A stretch of 64,000 bases of DNA from assembly GCF_900113245.1 (NCBI RefSeq), contig NZ_FOOQ01000001.1, positions 496,001 to 560,000 of the forward strand, in the 5' to 3' direction. The DNA comes from Halopelagius inordinatus (GTDB lineage: Archaea; Halobacteriota; Halobacteria; Halobacteriales; Haloferacaceae). This document shows, piece after piece, positions 43,860 through 51,525 of the stretch. The notes beneath the pieces were generated by a model. The model had not been told where the DNA came from, did not search any database, and saw nothing but the letters and a program-made list of their open reading frames with translations. Made by a program: the position numbers and the translations under genes. Each line of letters begins with the position of its first letter. Positions within the stretch are counted from its first letter, which is position 1.

Positions 43860-45773
43860 ATGACGGCGACTCAAAGTGACCTCGCGGGGCTGTCGCGGTT
43901 CATCTTCCGCGCCCCGAGTTGGTACGCAAGTCTCGCTTTCGCCCTGCTCTTGGCGGCGATGGCGGGCGTCGCCGCGTTCGATACCGGAACGTCCGTGCGG
44001 ACGTGGCGCGGTCTGTTCTTCCTCGGGAAGGACGCGTGGGAGGGCATCTTCTTCATCGGCATTCCGACCGTCGTCGCGGTGTTCGGAACGACCGGCGTAG
44101 ACCGGTTCGTCGGCGGGAAACTGACGCCGAACCGGTCGTCGCTTCTCGCCCTCGTCTCGGAGGTGATAATGGTCGCTATCGTCACCGCCGCCGCCATCGT
44201 CTCCGTACTCACGCCCCTCGGCCAGCGGTTCGTCTTCGACGCTCTCGTCCTCGCGTTGGCGTCGGTGTTCGCCTTCCGGTTGCTCGTCATCATGGCCGTC
44301 TCGCAGTCGTCGATTCTCGTGGCGGCGGTTCCGGCGAGCATCCAGTCTCTGACGGCGGCGGTTCTGCTCTTCATCTACAGCGGCGCTCTGCGATTTCTCT
44401 CCGTCGGCGGGCCGTTGTCGAACGCGTATCTGACGCCGTATCTCTCCCGCGCGGACCACGCGCCCGCCGCGTTCTCGGCTATCTCGCCGGACCACTTTCT
44501 CATCCTCGGGATGATGTGCGGGGTGTACGCCTTTTTCGTCTACGGCTTCATCGTCGTCGTAGACCGGCCGTGGCGGCGCAGTCTCGGCGTCTCCCTGCTC
44601 GACTTCCTCGGCGGGTTCATCGGCCACGTCGCAGAGGGCTCTCGCGAACTGGAGACGTTCTTCGAGGACTTGGGCGAGGAGGCCATCGTCCCCGTCACCG
44701 TCCTCTCGTTTCGCGAACCCGACGGCCCCGAGAAGGCGCGGTTCGTCCTGCCGATGATACACCCCGGTCCGATGGGTGAAATCGGCGGCGGAAACTTCCC
44801 CGAACGGGTCGCCCGGCGGTCCGAGGGACTCGCGTTCCCGCCGCACGCCACCGCGGGTCACGACTTCAACCTCGTCACCGAACGCGAGGTAGACACCATC
44901 TTAGACGCCGCGGACGACGCCCACGAGAACATCGACTACGGGACGGAGGCGACAGAGAGCGTTCGCACGGAGTCCGGCGAGGCGAAGATGCTCGGACAGG
45001 GGTTCGGCGACGACGCCCTCCTCGTTTCGACGTACGCGCCGGGGTTCGCCGACGACGTGGAGTACGCCGTCGGCCTCTCGGCGGCGGCGGAGGCGCGCAC
45101 CACCGGCCTCGACGACGTCCTCCTCGTGGACGCGCACAACTGCAACAACGGACTCGACGGCCCCGACCTCGGCCACGTCACGCCCGGGTCGAGACGCTCT
45201 TTCGACATGATAACGGCCGCGGCGCTGACGGGCGAGAGACTGGGCGAGGCCGAACGCGGCGACGTCTCACTCGGCGTCGCGTGGCACCGGACGAGTTGGA
45301 CGCCGATGCAGGGTATCGGCCCCCTCGGCATCCGCGTCTCGGTCACGGAGGTAAACGAGCAGACGACGGCCTACGTCCTCGTGGACGGCAACAACATGGA
45401 ACCGGGACTGCGCGACGAACTCGTCTCCGAACTCGCAGGCGGGGAGTCGCCGCTCGTGGACGTCGTCGAGGTGATGACGACGGACACGCACATCGTAAAC
45501 ACCGTCAAAGCCGACAATCAGGTCGGGGCGGCGCTGGACCACGACGAACTTCGGGCGCTCGTCTCTGACCTCGTCGAGGAGGCGAAAGCCGACTGCGAAC
45601 CCGTCGAGGCGGGCGTGGCCGTCGAACGCGCCGAGGTGACCGTGTTCGGTAACGACAGAACCGAGACGCTCGCCAGTCACGCCAACGCCGTCGTCTCGAT
45701 GGGCGGCGCCTTCGCCGCCTCCGTCATCTTGGCCGCGATGGCCGTCAGCGTCCTCATCTTCCTGTTCGCGTGA
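43860..45773 (+). CDS. DUF2070-family archaeal membrane protein
   Basis: The 637-residue protein has an N-terminal membrane half with six or seven helices (about 20-260), a large soluble domain (about 265-610) and a final C-terminal helix (about 612-635). This is the layout of DUF2070, an archaea-specific family. The soluble part holds several His/Asp-rich stretches (MIHPGPMGEIGG, ATAGHDFN, LLVDAHNCNNG) that look like a hydrolase metal site, so an exported or membrane-bound hydrolase is possible; that is inference. A TATA-like AGTTATAC lies about 28 bases upstream of ATG 43860. Confidence 0.92.
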   Translation: MTATQSDLAGLSRFIFRAPSWYASLAFALLLAAMAGVAAFDTGTSVRTWRGLFFLGKDAWEGIFFIGIPTVVAVFGTTGVDRFVGGKLTPNRSSLLALVSEVIMVAIVTAAAIVSVLTPLGQRFVFDALVLALASVFAFRLLVIMAVSQSSILVAAVPASIQSLTAAVLLFIYSGALRFLSVGGPLSNAYLTPYLSRADHAPAAFSAISPDHFLILGMMCGVYAFFVYGFIVVVDRPWRRSLGVSLLDFLGGFIGHVAEGSRELETFFEDLGEEAIVPVTVLSFREPDGPEKARFVLPMIHPGPMGEIGGGNFPERVARRSEGLAFPPHATAGHDFNLVTEREVDTILDAADDAHENIDYGTEATESVRTESGEAKMLGQGFGDDALLVSTYAPGFADDVEYAVGLSAAAEARTTGLDDVLLVDAHNCNNGLDGPDLGHVTPGSRRSFDMITAAALTGERLGEAERGDVSLGVAWHRTSWTPMQGIGPLGIRVSVTEVNEQTTAYVLVDGNNMEPGLRDELVSELAGGESPLVDVVEVMTTDTHIVNTVKADNQVGAALDHDELRALVSDLVEEAKADCEPVEAGVAVERAEVTVFGNDRTETLASHANAVVSMGGAFAASVILAAMAVSVLIFLFA

Positions 45774-45957
45774 GGCCCGCCGTCCTCTCTCGACTACGAC
45801 TCCTCTCTGCGCTATCGACGGTGCCGTCACTCGGACGGACCTGGTCGTACCGCGTTCGAGGACGCTCCGAGGCCGTCCAACCGCCGAACCGTCGACCGTC
45901 GTGTGTCACCATATGACGCGGTGAACCACGGCAGTCGTCGCGAGACATCGGTCGTCG

Positions 45958-45986
45958 GTAAAAATGGAGCGCCGGTCGGACCGGCT
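45958..45986 (-). terminator. Hairpin and T-run after the DUF3194 gene
   Basis: On the minus strand, three bases after the DUF3194 stop, GCCGGTC-C-GACCGGC (perfect seven-base arms, 45971-45985) is followed by TTTTT (45960-45964). It resembles an intrinsic terminator for the eL43-to-DUF3194 operon. Confidence 0.6.
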
Positions 45987-45988
45987 CG

Positions 45989-46234
45989 TTACGTCTCGGC
46001 GGCGTCCGTCTCGTCGAACAGTTCGTCCACGGCGTCCCGCGCGGCGAGTGCGGCGTCGTCGGCCACCTCGTCCGCGTTCCCGGGCGCGTTGACGTACACG
46101 TCGACTTCGAGGACGCCGTCCTCGAACGTCACCGTCACGTCGAAGTCGGTGACGTCGGACTGCTTGTAGTTCGCGAAGATGACGCCTTCCGCGGCGTCTG
46201 CGGCCGTCTCCACGACCTCTTCGTCGGTCGGCAT
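45989..46234 (-). CDS. DUF3194-family archaeal protein
   Basis: The 81-residue acidic protein (TADEEVVETAADAAEGVIF-like start, then FDVTVTFEDGVLEVDVYVN) matches the small archaeal DUF3194 family, which is usually encoded next to prefoldin beta as it is here. It is predicted to form one alpha/beta layer with a dimer-type beta sheet. Function is not established; the neighbours suggest a link with translation or protein folding. It follows prefoldin beta after six bases in the same operon. Confidence 0.9.
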   Translation of the reverse strand: MPTDEEVVETAADAAEGVIFANYKQSDVTDFDVTVTFEDGVLEVDVYVNAPGNADEVADDAALAARDAVDELFDETDAAET

Positions 46235-46240
46235 CGGCGC

Positions 46241-46630
46241 TTATGCGCCGCCTGCGCCACCGGGGCCCATCGGGCCGCCGCCCGCGCCGCCCTGCAGCAT
46301 CTGCTGGAGCTCGCTTTGGAGGTCCTCGAACTGCTCTTGGACGCGCTCTTCTTGCTTTTGGAGCTGCTCGACGCGAACTTCGAGCGTGTCGACCTTCTCT
46401 TCGAGGTCGTCGTACGCCTCGTCGTACTCCGTCTCGACGAGAAGTTCGCCGATTTCGCGGTACATCGCTGTGTCCTCGTCGACGTCCTCGAGCGTTTCGA
46501 GGGCGGTCTTGGACTCGGTGAGCGTGGATTCGGCCTGCTGCTTCTGCGCGGCGACCGACTGTGCGGTCTCCTGCAGATCCTGAAGTTCTTCGAGTTTCTC
46601 TTGCGCTTCCGGCGGCAGATTACCCTGCAT
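46241..46630 (-). CDS. pfdB: Prefoldin beta subunit
   Basis: Prefoldin is a jellyfish-shaped hexamer (two alpha, four beta) that holds unfolded proteins for the thermosome. This 129-residue protein has the beta-type plan: N-terminal coiled coil (about 6-50), a short beta hairpin ([14 protein letters not shown]) and C-terminal coiled coil (about 70-112), then a Gly/Met-rich tail. The tail resembles thermosome C-termini. Operon context with Pcc1 and Rpo12 is the standard archaeal one. High confidence. Confidence 0.95.
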   Translation of the reverse strand: MQGNLPPEAQEKLEELQDLQETAQSVAAQKQQAESTLTESKTALETLEDVDEDTAMYREIGELLVETEYDEAYDDLEEKVDTLEVRVEQLQKQEERVQEQFEDLQSELQQMLQGGAGGGPMGPGGAGGA

Positions 46631-46704
46631 ACTCTGGCCGACGGGATGCTGACTGAAAAAGGCCCGTATTCCGTGCGCCGAGCGGTCCGCCGAGACGCCC
46701 GCGG

Positions 46705-47010
46705 TCAGGCTTCGCGAGACCCTTCGTGCGGGTCGGTCTCACGGTCCGCCGAGGGTCGCTCGGCGGCGTCCGCCGCCACCGTCTCCGCGACCGAGACGAG
46801 ACGAAGCCACGAGTTCGTCCCCGCCCGGAGGGCGACGATATCGGCGGCGTCCACGCGGACGGAGACGACTCGCCCCTCGCGTTCGACGGCGGCGGCCGAC
46901 CGGGCGTCGTCTATCTCGCCGACTTCGACGCGGACGCTCTCTGCGACGATGCGGGCGCGTCGCTCGTCGGCGTAAGAGAATTCGAGCGTCGCGTCGTGCG
47001 CGCCGTCCAT
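46705..47010 (-). CDS. pcc1: KEOPS complex subunit Pcc1
   Basis: Pcc1 is the dimerisation subunit of the KEOPS complex that makes t6A at position 37 of ANN-decoding tRNAs. The 101-residue protein shows the Pcc1 pattern: a first strand ([19 protein letters not shown]), the middle sequence [23 protein letters not shown] and a C-terminal tail of acidic residues. The conserved R-A-x-x-N/S-S segment is intact. Gene order with Rpo12 and prefoldin beta is usual in archaea. High confidence. Confidence 0.93.
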   Translation of the reverse strand: MDGAHDATLEFSYADERRARIVAESVRVEVGEIDDARSAAAVEREGRVVSVRVDAADIVALRAGTNSWLRLVSVAETVAADAAERPSADRETDPHEGSREA

Positions 47011-47032
47011 CGAAAGTCGAGAAGACAGAGAG

Positions 47033-47167
47033 TTACTCGACGGGAACTTCTTTCACGTCGGGCGCGCGTTCCTTCAGGAGGACGCGGTGCCCGCAGTACG
47101 GACAGCGCACGCCGCCGTACTCGTCCAGTTCGACGTCGCGCTTACAGCGAGAGCATTTGTAGCTCAT
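47033..47167 (-). CDS. rpo12: DNA-directed RNA polymerase subunit Rpo12 (RpoP)
   Basis: This 44-residue zinc-ribbon protein is subunit P of archaeal RNA polymerase, homologous to eukaryotic Rpb12. It reads [14 protein letters not shown], then [15 protein letters not shown], giving the two CxxC zinc knuckles, and ends DVKEVPVE. It is complete though very short. It lies between eL43 (39 bases upstream) and pcc1 (22 bases downstream) in the common archaeal operon. High confidence. Confidence 0.96.
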   Translation of the reverse strand: MSYKCSRCKRDVELDEYGGVRCPYCGHRVLLKERAPDVKEVPVE

Positions 47168-47206
47168 TGTGTGGAATGTGAGTGTGAGACTGTTGTATCT
47201 TCCGCG

Positions 47207-47479
47207 TTACTCGTCGTCGTCCGACGAAAGCGCCGCGCGGATGGAACGACGGACCTGCTTTCCGCCGGGCGTCTCCGGCCGGTACGTGCCGCCGGTGAAC
47301 ACTTCGCCCGTCTCCTCGTTCTTCCAAATGCCCGTACCGAGGCGCTTGACGTCGTCGCCGTCGACTTTCGCAGAGCGCATCTCGGCTTCTATCTCCTTTA
47401 CCCGGCGTCGTGCGACGCGCCCGTAGCGCGCGCCGAACCGACCGGCGCTACCGGTCGTTCGTGCCTTCTTTTCGGCCAT
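47207..47479 (-). CDS. rpl37ae: Ribosomal protein eL43 (L37Ae), cysteine-free form
   Basis: The 90-residue protein has the eL43 N-terminus ([22 protein letters not shown]) and C-terminus ([14 protein letters not shown] then VRRSIRAAL). Family members carry a zinc ribbon with two CxxC pairs around GTGIW. Here both pairs are replaced: VDGDD before and WKNEETGE after, so the protein has no Cys at all and cannot bind zinc in the usual way. It heads the operon with Rpo12, Pcc1 and prefoldin. A second, zinc-bearing copy elsewhere in the genome is possible. ATG 47479 keeps the normal N-terminus. Confidence 0.93.
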   Translation of the reverse strand: MAEKKARTTGSAGRFGARYGRVARRRVKEIEAEMRSAKVDGDDVKRLGTGIWKNEETGEVFTGGTYRPETPGGKQVRRSIRAALSSDDDE

Positions 47480-47480
47480 A

Positions 47481-47515
47481 GTATCGCGTGATACCCGGGG
47501 CGGGCGGATAAAGCC
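47481..47515 (-). promoter_or_regulatory. Promoter region of the eL43 operon
   Basis: On the minus strand GCTTTATCC (47507-47515) is a TATA-like box about 32 bases before ATG 47479. Between it and the start lies GTATC-n4-GATAC (47481-47494), an inverted repeat that could form a small hairpin or operator. Confidence 0.45.
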
Positions 47516-47596
47516 TACGAGTCGTCCCCGCCGCGTGACTCGCGGTGACACGCCGCCAGTCGGCGTTCGTCCCGTCTCCGTCCGGCGGTTTCCCGC

Positions 47597-48325
47597 TCAG
47601 TTCACGTCCTGTAACTCCGCCTCGCGGAGGGCGTCGTTCAGGTCGTCGCGGACGAACTCGCCCGTCTCGGTGTCCATCGCCGTCGTCACGACGCGGTTCT
47701 CTTGGACGCTCGACCCGTCGCGCAGGAGTAGTCGGACGTTGCCGTTGCCGTCGGCGCGCGTCACCTTCGCGCGGAGACTCGTTCGAGAGCCGGTTCCGCT
47801 GGCGTCTATCGGCCCGGGGATTATCTTCTTGACGTGGGGGTGCCCCGCGACGACGCCGATGGCTCGGCGGCCCGTCCGCCCGCCGATGAGCGTCGAGTGC
47901 GACCCGCCGAGTTTCTCGCGCGGCGGCGTCTCCACCACGTCGAGGGCGCGTTTCCCGCGCCGTTCGATGACCCGTTCGACCGGGTTCTCCCCGGCGACGC
48001 GGAAGAACTCGTGGTGCAGTTGGGCGCGCGCCTCCCGAAGCACGTCTCTGTCGCCGGCGGCGTACACCTCCTCGGGCCGTTTCCGCCGCACCTCGTCCGC
48101 GACGAGTCCGGCGAAGTTCCGCAGTTCGACGACGCGGCCCTCCTCGTCGTCTTCGGGGACGGTCGTTACCGTCGTCTCTCCGATTATCTCCTCGTCGTCG
48201 AGCATCGTCAGGTTCGCGCGGGCGCGTTCGAAGACGACGACGACGGTGTCGCAGTTGGCGGTGTTGCAGGTGAGACAGTAGTCTCCCGGCTTCTCCAACG
48301 ACGTCCCGCACCGCCCACAGTCCAT
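47597..48325 (-). CDS. DUF2103-family zinc-ribbon protein
   Basis: The 242-residue protein begins with a zinc ribbon (MDCGRCGTSLEK then YCLTCNTANC), followed by an archaeal domain of the DUF2103 kind with the segment GGSHSTLIGGRTGRRAIGVV and the C-terminal EARLQDVN-like end. The conserved GGSHST segment looks like an active or nucleic-acid-binding site, but function is not known. ATG 48325 is set by the ribbon and by a TATA box (CTTTTATG, 48349-48356) at leaderless distance. Transcribed alone. Confidence 0.88.
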   Translation of the reverse strand: MDCGRCGTSLEKPGDYCLTCNTANCDTVVVVFERARANLTMLDDEEIIGETTVTTVPEDDEEGRVVELRNFAGLVADEVRRKRPEEVYAAGDRDVLREARAQLHHEFFRVAGENPVERVIERRGKRALDVVETPPREKLGGSHSTLIGGRTGRRAIGVVAGHPHVKKIIPGPIDASGTGSRTSLRAKVTRADGNGNVRLLLRDGSSVQENRVVTTAMDTETGEFVRDDLNDALREAELQDVN

Positions 48326-48670
48326 AGTCGTCGGAAGGCGTCGGTCGCATAAAAGCGCGGTCATCGTCACCCACCTTTTTACGCCTCGGGTCGCGCGGAG
48401 CGCGACCTCTCGGCGTCATCAGAACGCTCCGCGTTCTGATTGGCTAACGAGATGCTTCGCGTCTCGTGAACGCAAAAACCTGGAGGGAACAAGGCGGCGT
48501 CTCGCTCACGTTCGTTCGCTCGACGCGGTACAGTGTCAGCCCTCACTCACGTCTCTATTGGAATACGCAATCGTTGATATATACTGCGTGCTGGATACGG
48601 TAGATTCCTCTCTCGGGGTGCGTCGGTTATTCTCATCATTGGTTCTGAACTAGACGCTATGTAGGTGTGC
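48326..48670. other. 345-base intergenic region with stacked hairpins
   Basis: It holds the DUF2103 promoter (48349-48356), the left inverted-repeat element (below) and then ordinary A/T-richer sequence with a TATA-like TGATATATAC (48572-48581) that has no obvious gene after it. No protein-like frame was found in this stretch. Confidence 0.5.
48374..48530 (+). repeat. Left inverted-repeat element with hairpins
   Basis: Order on plus strand: CCTTTTT (48374-48380), hairpin TCGCGC-GGA-GCGCGA (48391-48405), perfect ten-base hairpin ATCAGAACGC-TCC-GCGTTCTGAT (48418-48440), nine-base hairpin around GATGCTTCGCGTC (48447-48467), then AAAAACCTGGAGGGAACAAG (from 48474) and a CTCGCTCACGTTCGTTCGCT stretch. 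The same order in minus orientation recurs at 49424-49519. Confidence 0.65.
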
Positions 48671-48835
48671 TTACTGATACACTCGTCTGAGAGCAGATTG
48701 CGTAACGGTTATCGCGACGACGACAACTGCAAACCTCGACAACACCCCCAAGTTCGAATATGCCCGTAGGGCGAAAAGAAGCGCGAGGGCTACTACGGCA
48801 GAGGCGACCATTACCTGATTCTCGCGGGAAACCAT
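48671..48835 (-). CDS. Micro membrane protein, 54 residues, two predicted helices
   Basis: ATG 48835 opens a 54-codon frame ending at TAA 48671. The product starts MVSRENQV and has two hydrophobic helices (about 8-23 and 33-47) with an Arg/Tyr turn and a basic C-terminus (LRRVYQ). The composition is like a genuine small membrane protein and unlike random GC-rich translation. Both it and the 71-residue protein at 48991 lie in the same island and are divergent, which suggests a functional pair. No family is recognised. Confidence 0.6.
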   Translation of the reverse strand: MVSRENQVMVASAVVALALLFALRAYSNLGVLSRFAVVVVAITVTQSALRRVYQ

Positions 48836-48965
48836 ATCGCAAATCAAGAGAGTTGAACAAAGTACCTACCGAAAGGTGGTTCCCTGTACTGGGTGTCCAC
48901 TCTGGAGGAGACCATTCGTTTAGTAAGAGTGCGAACTTATCGGAGTTCACCGAACGCAAACGCCA

Positions 48966-48978
48966 TACGGTATTAAGT
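48966..48978 (+). promoter_or_regulatory. Promoter of the 71-residue membrane protein
   Basis: ACGGTATTAAGTT ends about 13 bases before ATG 48991. TATTAA is a good TATA-like core; its reverse complement TTAATA could also serve the divergent micro gene. Confidence 0.4.
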
Positions 48979-48990
48979 TACGGATCTGAC

Positions 48991-49206
48991 ATGGATAGGA
49001 CGGTTCGGAATTCGCTCGAAGACTGGTACAACCCGAATATTCAGTCTGCAGTGATTCTGTTACTGGGTTCGAGTTTCAGCCTCTTTCTGTTCCTCAACAG
49101 CCCGGATTTTACGAACCCGTACTACGTTTTCGGAATCGCAGTAATGGGATTCACAATCGTCTTTGCGGTGGTTCTGCTCATCTCTGTGCTACTAAAGCGC
49201 CGATAG
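48991..49206 (+). CDS. Small membrane protein, 71 residues, two helices
   Basis: The protein starts MDRTVRNSLEDWYNPN and has two clear transmembrane helices (about 18-35 and 44-67) separated by a short polar loop (NSPDFTNPYY), then a basic end (LLKRR). Codon use and GC are lower than in neighbouring genes, in keeping with transfer. ATG 48991 is chosen over an upstream start because the preceding 77 codons are not protein-like. No family is recognised; it may be a toxin-like, channel or regulatory micro protein, but this is open. Confidence 0.7.
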   Translation: MDRTVRNSLEDWYNPNIQSAVILLLGSSFSLFLFLNSPDFTNPYYVFGIAVMGFTIVFAVVLLISVLLKRR

Positions 49207-49524
49207 ACTACTACCCTGTACGTAACACCCAGGTCGGGAACGTTGCACGACCGATATGCGGTCTGTCTTCGGCACGGCCTCTGAAACTTCTCATCGCGTG
49301 TGGGTTTCAATAAAGCCTCACTTATCGGTCCGCTCGGAAGACCGGTCTCCGAACGTGTTGCCCGAGTTCAGTACTGTTCGTGAGGAACGTAGCCGTGGCG
49401 GTCGGGCACCGAATCGCACCGCGAGGCGAACGGAGCGAGCCTTCGCGGCCTTTTTCCCTCCAAGTTTTTGGTGGGGGTTCGAGCGCGCCGGAGGCGCGCG
49501 AGGACTCCCTCGAAAAAGGTGGGG
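49207..49524. other. 318-base intergenic region holding the right repeat element
   Basis: No protein-like frame is visible. It contains the right inverted-repeat element (49424-49519) directly after the truD stop (minus strand), preceded by ordinary A/T-richer sequence. Confidence 0.5.
49424..49519 (-). repeat. Right inverted-repeat element, truD 3' end
   Basis: Read on the minus strand: CCTTTTT (49519-49513) five bases after the truD stop, hairpin GCGCGCC-TCC-GGCGCGC (49499-49483), then AAAAACTTGGAGGGAAAAAG (from 49469) and GCTCGCTCCGTTCGCCTCGC. The AAAAAC...AAGGC box is 20 of 22 bases identical with the left copy in opposite orientation. It may also act as the truD terminator. Confidence 0.65.
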
Positions 49525-50898
49525 TTACTGCTCGCGCGGACTCGTCTTCAGATACTCGCGGAGGAGTACGGTCGCGTACGACCCGGACGGAAGCGAAAAC
49601 GAGAGCGAGTACGCGTCGTCCTCGACGTCTACGTCCACCTCGGTCCGGAGGAGGACGGCCCGGCGCGTCCCCGAGGAGTCGAACTCACCCGGAAGGTCGA
49701 AGTCCGCGGGTTCGAGGTCTAACTCGTCCATCACGCCCCGTTCTATCTCTCCCGCCTCTCCCTCGGCGAACTCGGTGTCGGTGCCGACGAGAGGCGCGGT
49801 GACGAACGCCCGGCCGCGTTCGCAGTGTCTCGCCATCACGTCTACTCTCCGACCGGTGGCGACCTGCGTTCTGTCGGTGTCCGGGCGGTAGAGACCCTCG
49901 GGCGCGTCGCGGTCGGAGAAACAGACCACGTCGCCTTCGACGGGGCGCGCGAGGGGCATCCCGCGTTCGAGGCGTTCGCTCAGTATCCTGTTGAACGCGT
50001 ACGATTGGGCGGCGTTGACGAACAGTCGCTGGAGGTTCCGCGGGACCGCTTCGAGGGCGTGCCGCCAGTCGTCGTCCGTCTCGTCGCCGTCCGCCGCGAG
50101 GCGGTGGAGCATGGAGCGTTCGTACCGGAGGCGGTTCGGCATCCGCTCTAAGGCGGCGTCCCAGTCCGGGTCGGCCGACTCGGCCTGTTCTTCGACGAAC
50201 CGCCGGGCGTCCTGCGTCCCCTCGGGTTCCGCGTCGAACGGGTTTCCGGCGTACGTCAGGACGGCCTCGCGCCACTCGCCGCGGACGACGCAGAGACCGA
50301 CGGCGTGGGTCACGGGGCGGCGACTTCCGAACCGCTGGTGACCGAAGTAGTTCGGAACCGCCACGTCTTCGGGGTACGACGGCTCTCTTTCTTTCTCGTC
50401 GCCGGTCAGAAACGCCGCGAGGTCGGCGGTGACGGCTTCGGCGTTCTCGGGGCTCTCCGCGTCGCTGACGCGAATCTCGAAGGCGTTGCCCGCCAAATCG
50501 CCGAAGCCGAGGTCCCGCCCGATTCGCCCGAGGACCTCCGCGTCGGCGTCGCGAACGTCGGGAATCGCGTCCGGTTCGACGCCCTGCACGGAGAACAACT
50601 GCGTCGTGACCGCGTGCTTGTCTTTCGTTCCGGCCCACGCGACGCGTTCGCGACTGACGCCGAGGGCGTCCGAGAGGCGGCGCGCGTAGTCGTTCGTGTC
50701 CCACCCGCGGAGGGTGACCCGCAGGAGGAGGTAGGGGTAGTCGCCGACGTCGGAGGTCACCGGTTCGGGCTCCATCCCCTCCAGTTCGCGAACGCGGAAT
50801 GCTTCGGGCGACGCCCGGAGACGACCGCCCGTCCCCGCGGCGTCGCTGACGTACCGTTCGATACCGACGCGCCGTTCCAGTGGGTGTGCCTCTCGCAT
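49525..50898 (-). CDS. truD: tRNA pseudouridine(13) synthase TruD
   Basis: TruD isomerises U13 in tRNAs. The 457-residue archaeal form has the catalytic Asp93 in [11 protein letters not shown], the N-terminal FRVRELE strand and the later motif [13 protein letters not shown] that precedes the TRUD insertion domain. A large insertion (about 225-330) is normal for archaeal members. Stop TAA is followed by a T-run and hairpin. It stands alone on this strand. High confidence. Confidence 0.95.
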   Translation of the reverse strand: MREAHPLERRVGIERYVSDAAGTGGRLRASPEAFRVRELEGMEPEPVTSDVGDYPYLLLRVTLRGWDTNDYARRLSDALGVSRERVAWAGTKDKHAVTTQLFSVQGVEPDAIPDVRDADAEVLGRIGRDLGFGDLAGNAFEIRVSDAESPENAEAVTADLAAFLTGDEKEREPSYPEDVAVPNYFGHQRFGSRRPVTHAVGLCVVRGEWREAVLTYAGNPFDAEPEGTQDARRFVEEQAESADPDWDAALERMPNRLRYERSMLHRLAADGDETDDDWRHALEAVPRNLQRLFVNAAQSYAFNRILSERLERGMPLARPVEGDVVCFSDRDAPEGLYRPDTDRTQVATGRRVDVMARHCERGRAFVTAPLVGTDTEFAEGEAGEIERGVMDELDLEPADFDLPGEFDSSGTRRAVLLRTEVDVDVEDDAYSLSFSLPSGSYATVLLREYLKTSPREQ

Positions 50899-51069
50899 TA
50901 CTCTCTCCCCGGCGGTTCCGGTCGTCGCAACTTCCGCCCGGGTTCACAAGGCCCCTCCGGTTTGCGGGTCGCGAGGGCGAACGCGGTGAGCCCTCCAATT
51001 AGCAAGCGGGAGCGAAGCGACACGCGGGCGGCGAGGCCGTGTGAGTGCGCGAAGAGGACGCGAGGAGAG

Positions 51070-51459
51070 TCACCCGCCGTCGGCCCCGTCGCGTATCGGA
51101 CGTTCGAGGAGTTCGCCGACGGCGTCCACTATCTCCTCTTTCGTCACGGGCTTCGTCAGGTAGGTGTCGAACGACGCGTTCACGCCGTCTACGTCCACGG
51201 CGGGGTCCACCGCCGTCACCATCGCCACGCGGCAGTCGAACCCGCGTTCGCGTATCTCCGCCAGCGTCTCGTCGCCCGAGAGGTCCGGCATCCGGCGGTC
51301 CAGAAGAACCGCGTCCACGTCGCCGTCCACGAGTTGGAGGGCCTCTCGGCCGCCGGTGGCGGTGCGGACGTCGGCGACGTCCGAGAGCCACATGGCGTAC
51401 GCCTCGACGACTGCCTCTTCGTCCTCGACGACGAGTACGGTCGGTGGGTCCTCGGCCAT
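51070..51459 (-). CDS. Response regulator, receiver domain only
   Basis: The 129-residue protein is a CheY-like receiver: VLVVEDEEAVV with the acidic pair, phosphorylatable Asp in VLLDRRMPDL, and the Lys in YLTKPVTKEE. It stops right after the receiver, without a HalX or DNA-binding output domain that many haloarchaeal regulators have. ATG 51459 is chosen; the frame extends 11 codons upstream. The histidine kinase gene starts 67 bases beyond the start of this gene and runs the same way, so they could be partners. Confidence 0.88.
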   Translation of the reverse strand: MAEDPPTVLVVEDEEAVVEAYAMWLSDVADVRTATGGREALQLVDGDVDAVLLDRRMPDLSGDETLAEIRERGFDCRVAMVTAVDPAVDVDGVNASFDTYLTKPVTKEEIVDAVGELLERPIRDGADGG

Positions 51460-51525
51460 CGTGTTCTTGTAGGAGTTCGAGACTCTCCGCACAAAACAGT
51501 AGCGGCCAGTCCACGGCGGACGCCG

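Noticed and set aside
48760-48990. N-terminal extension of the 71-residue membrane protein from ATG 48760
   Set aside because: The 77 added residues are not protein-like, and they overlap the better minus-strand micro gene and its upstream region.
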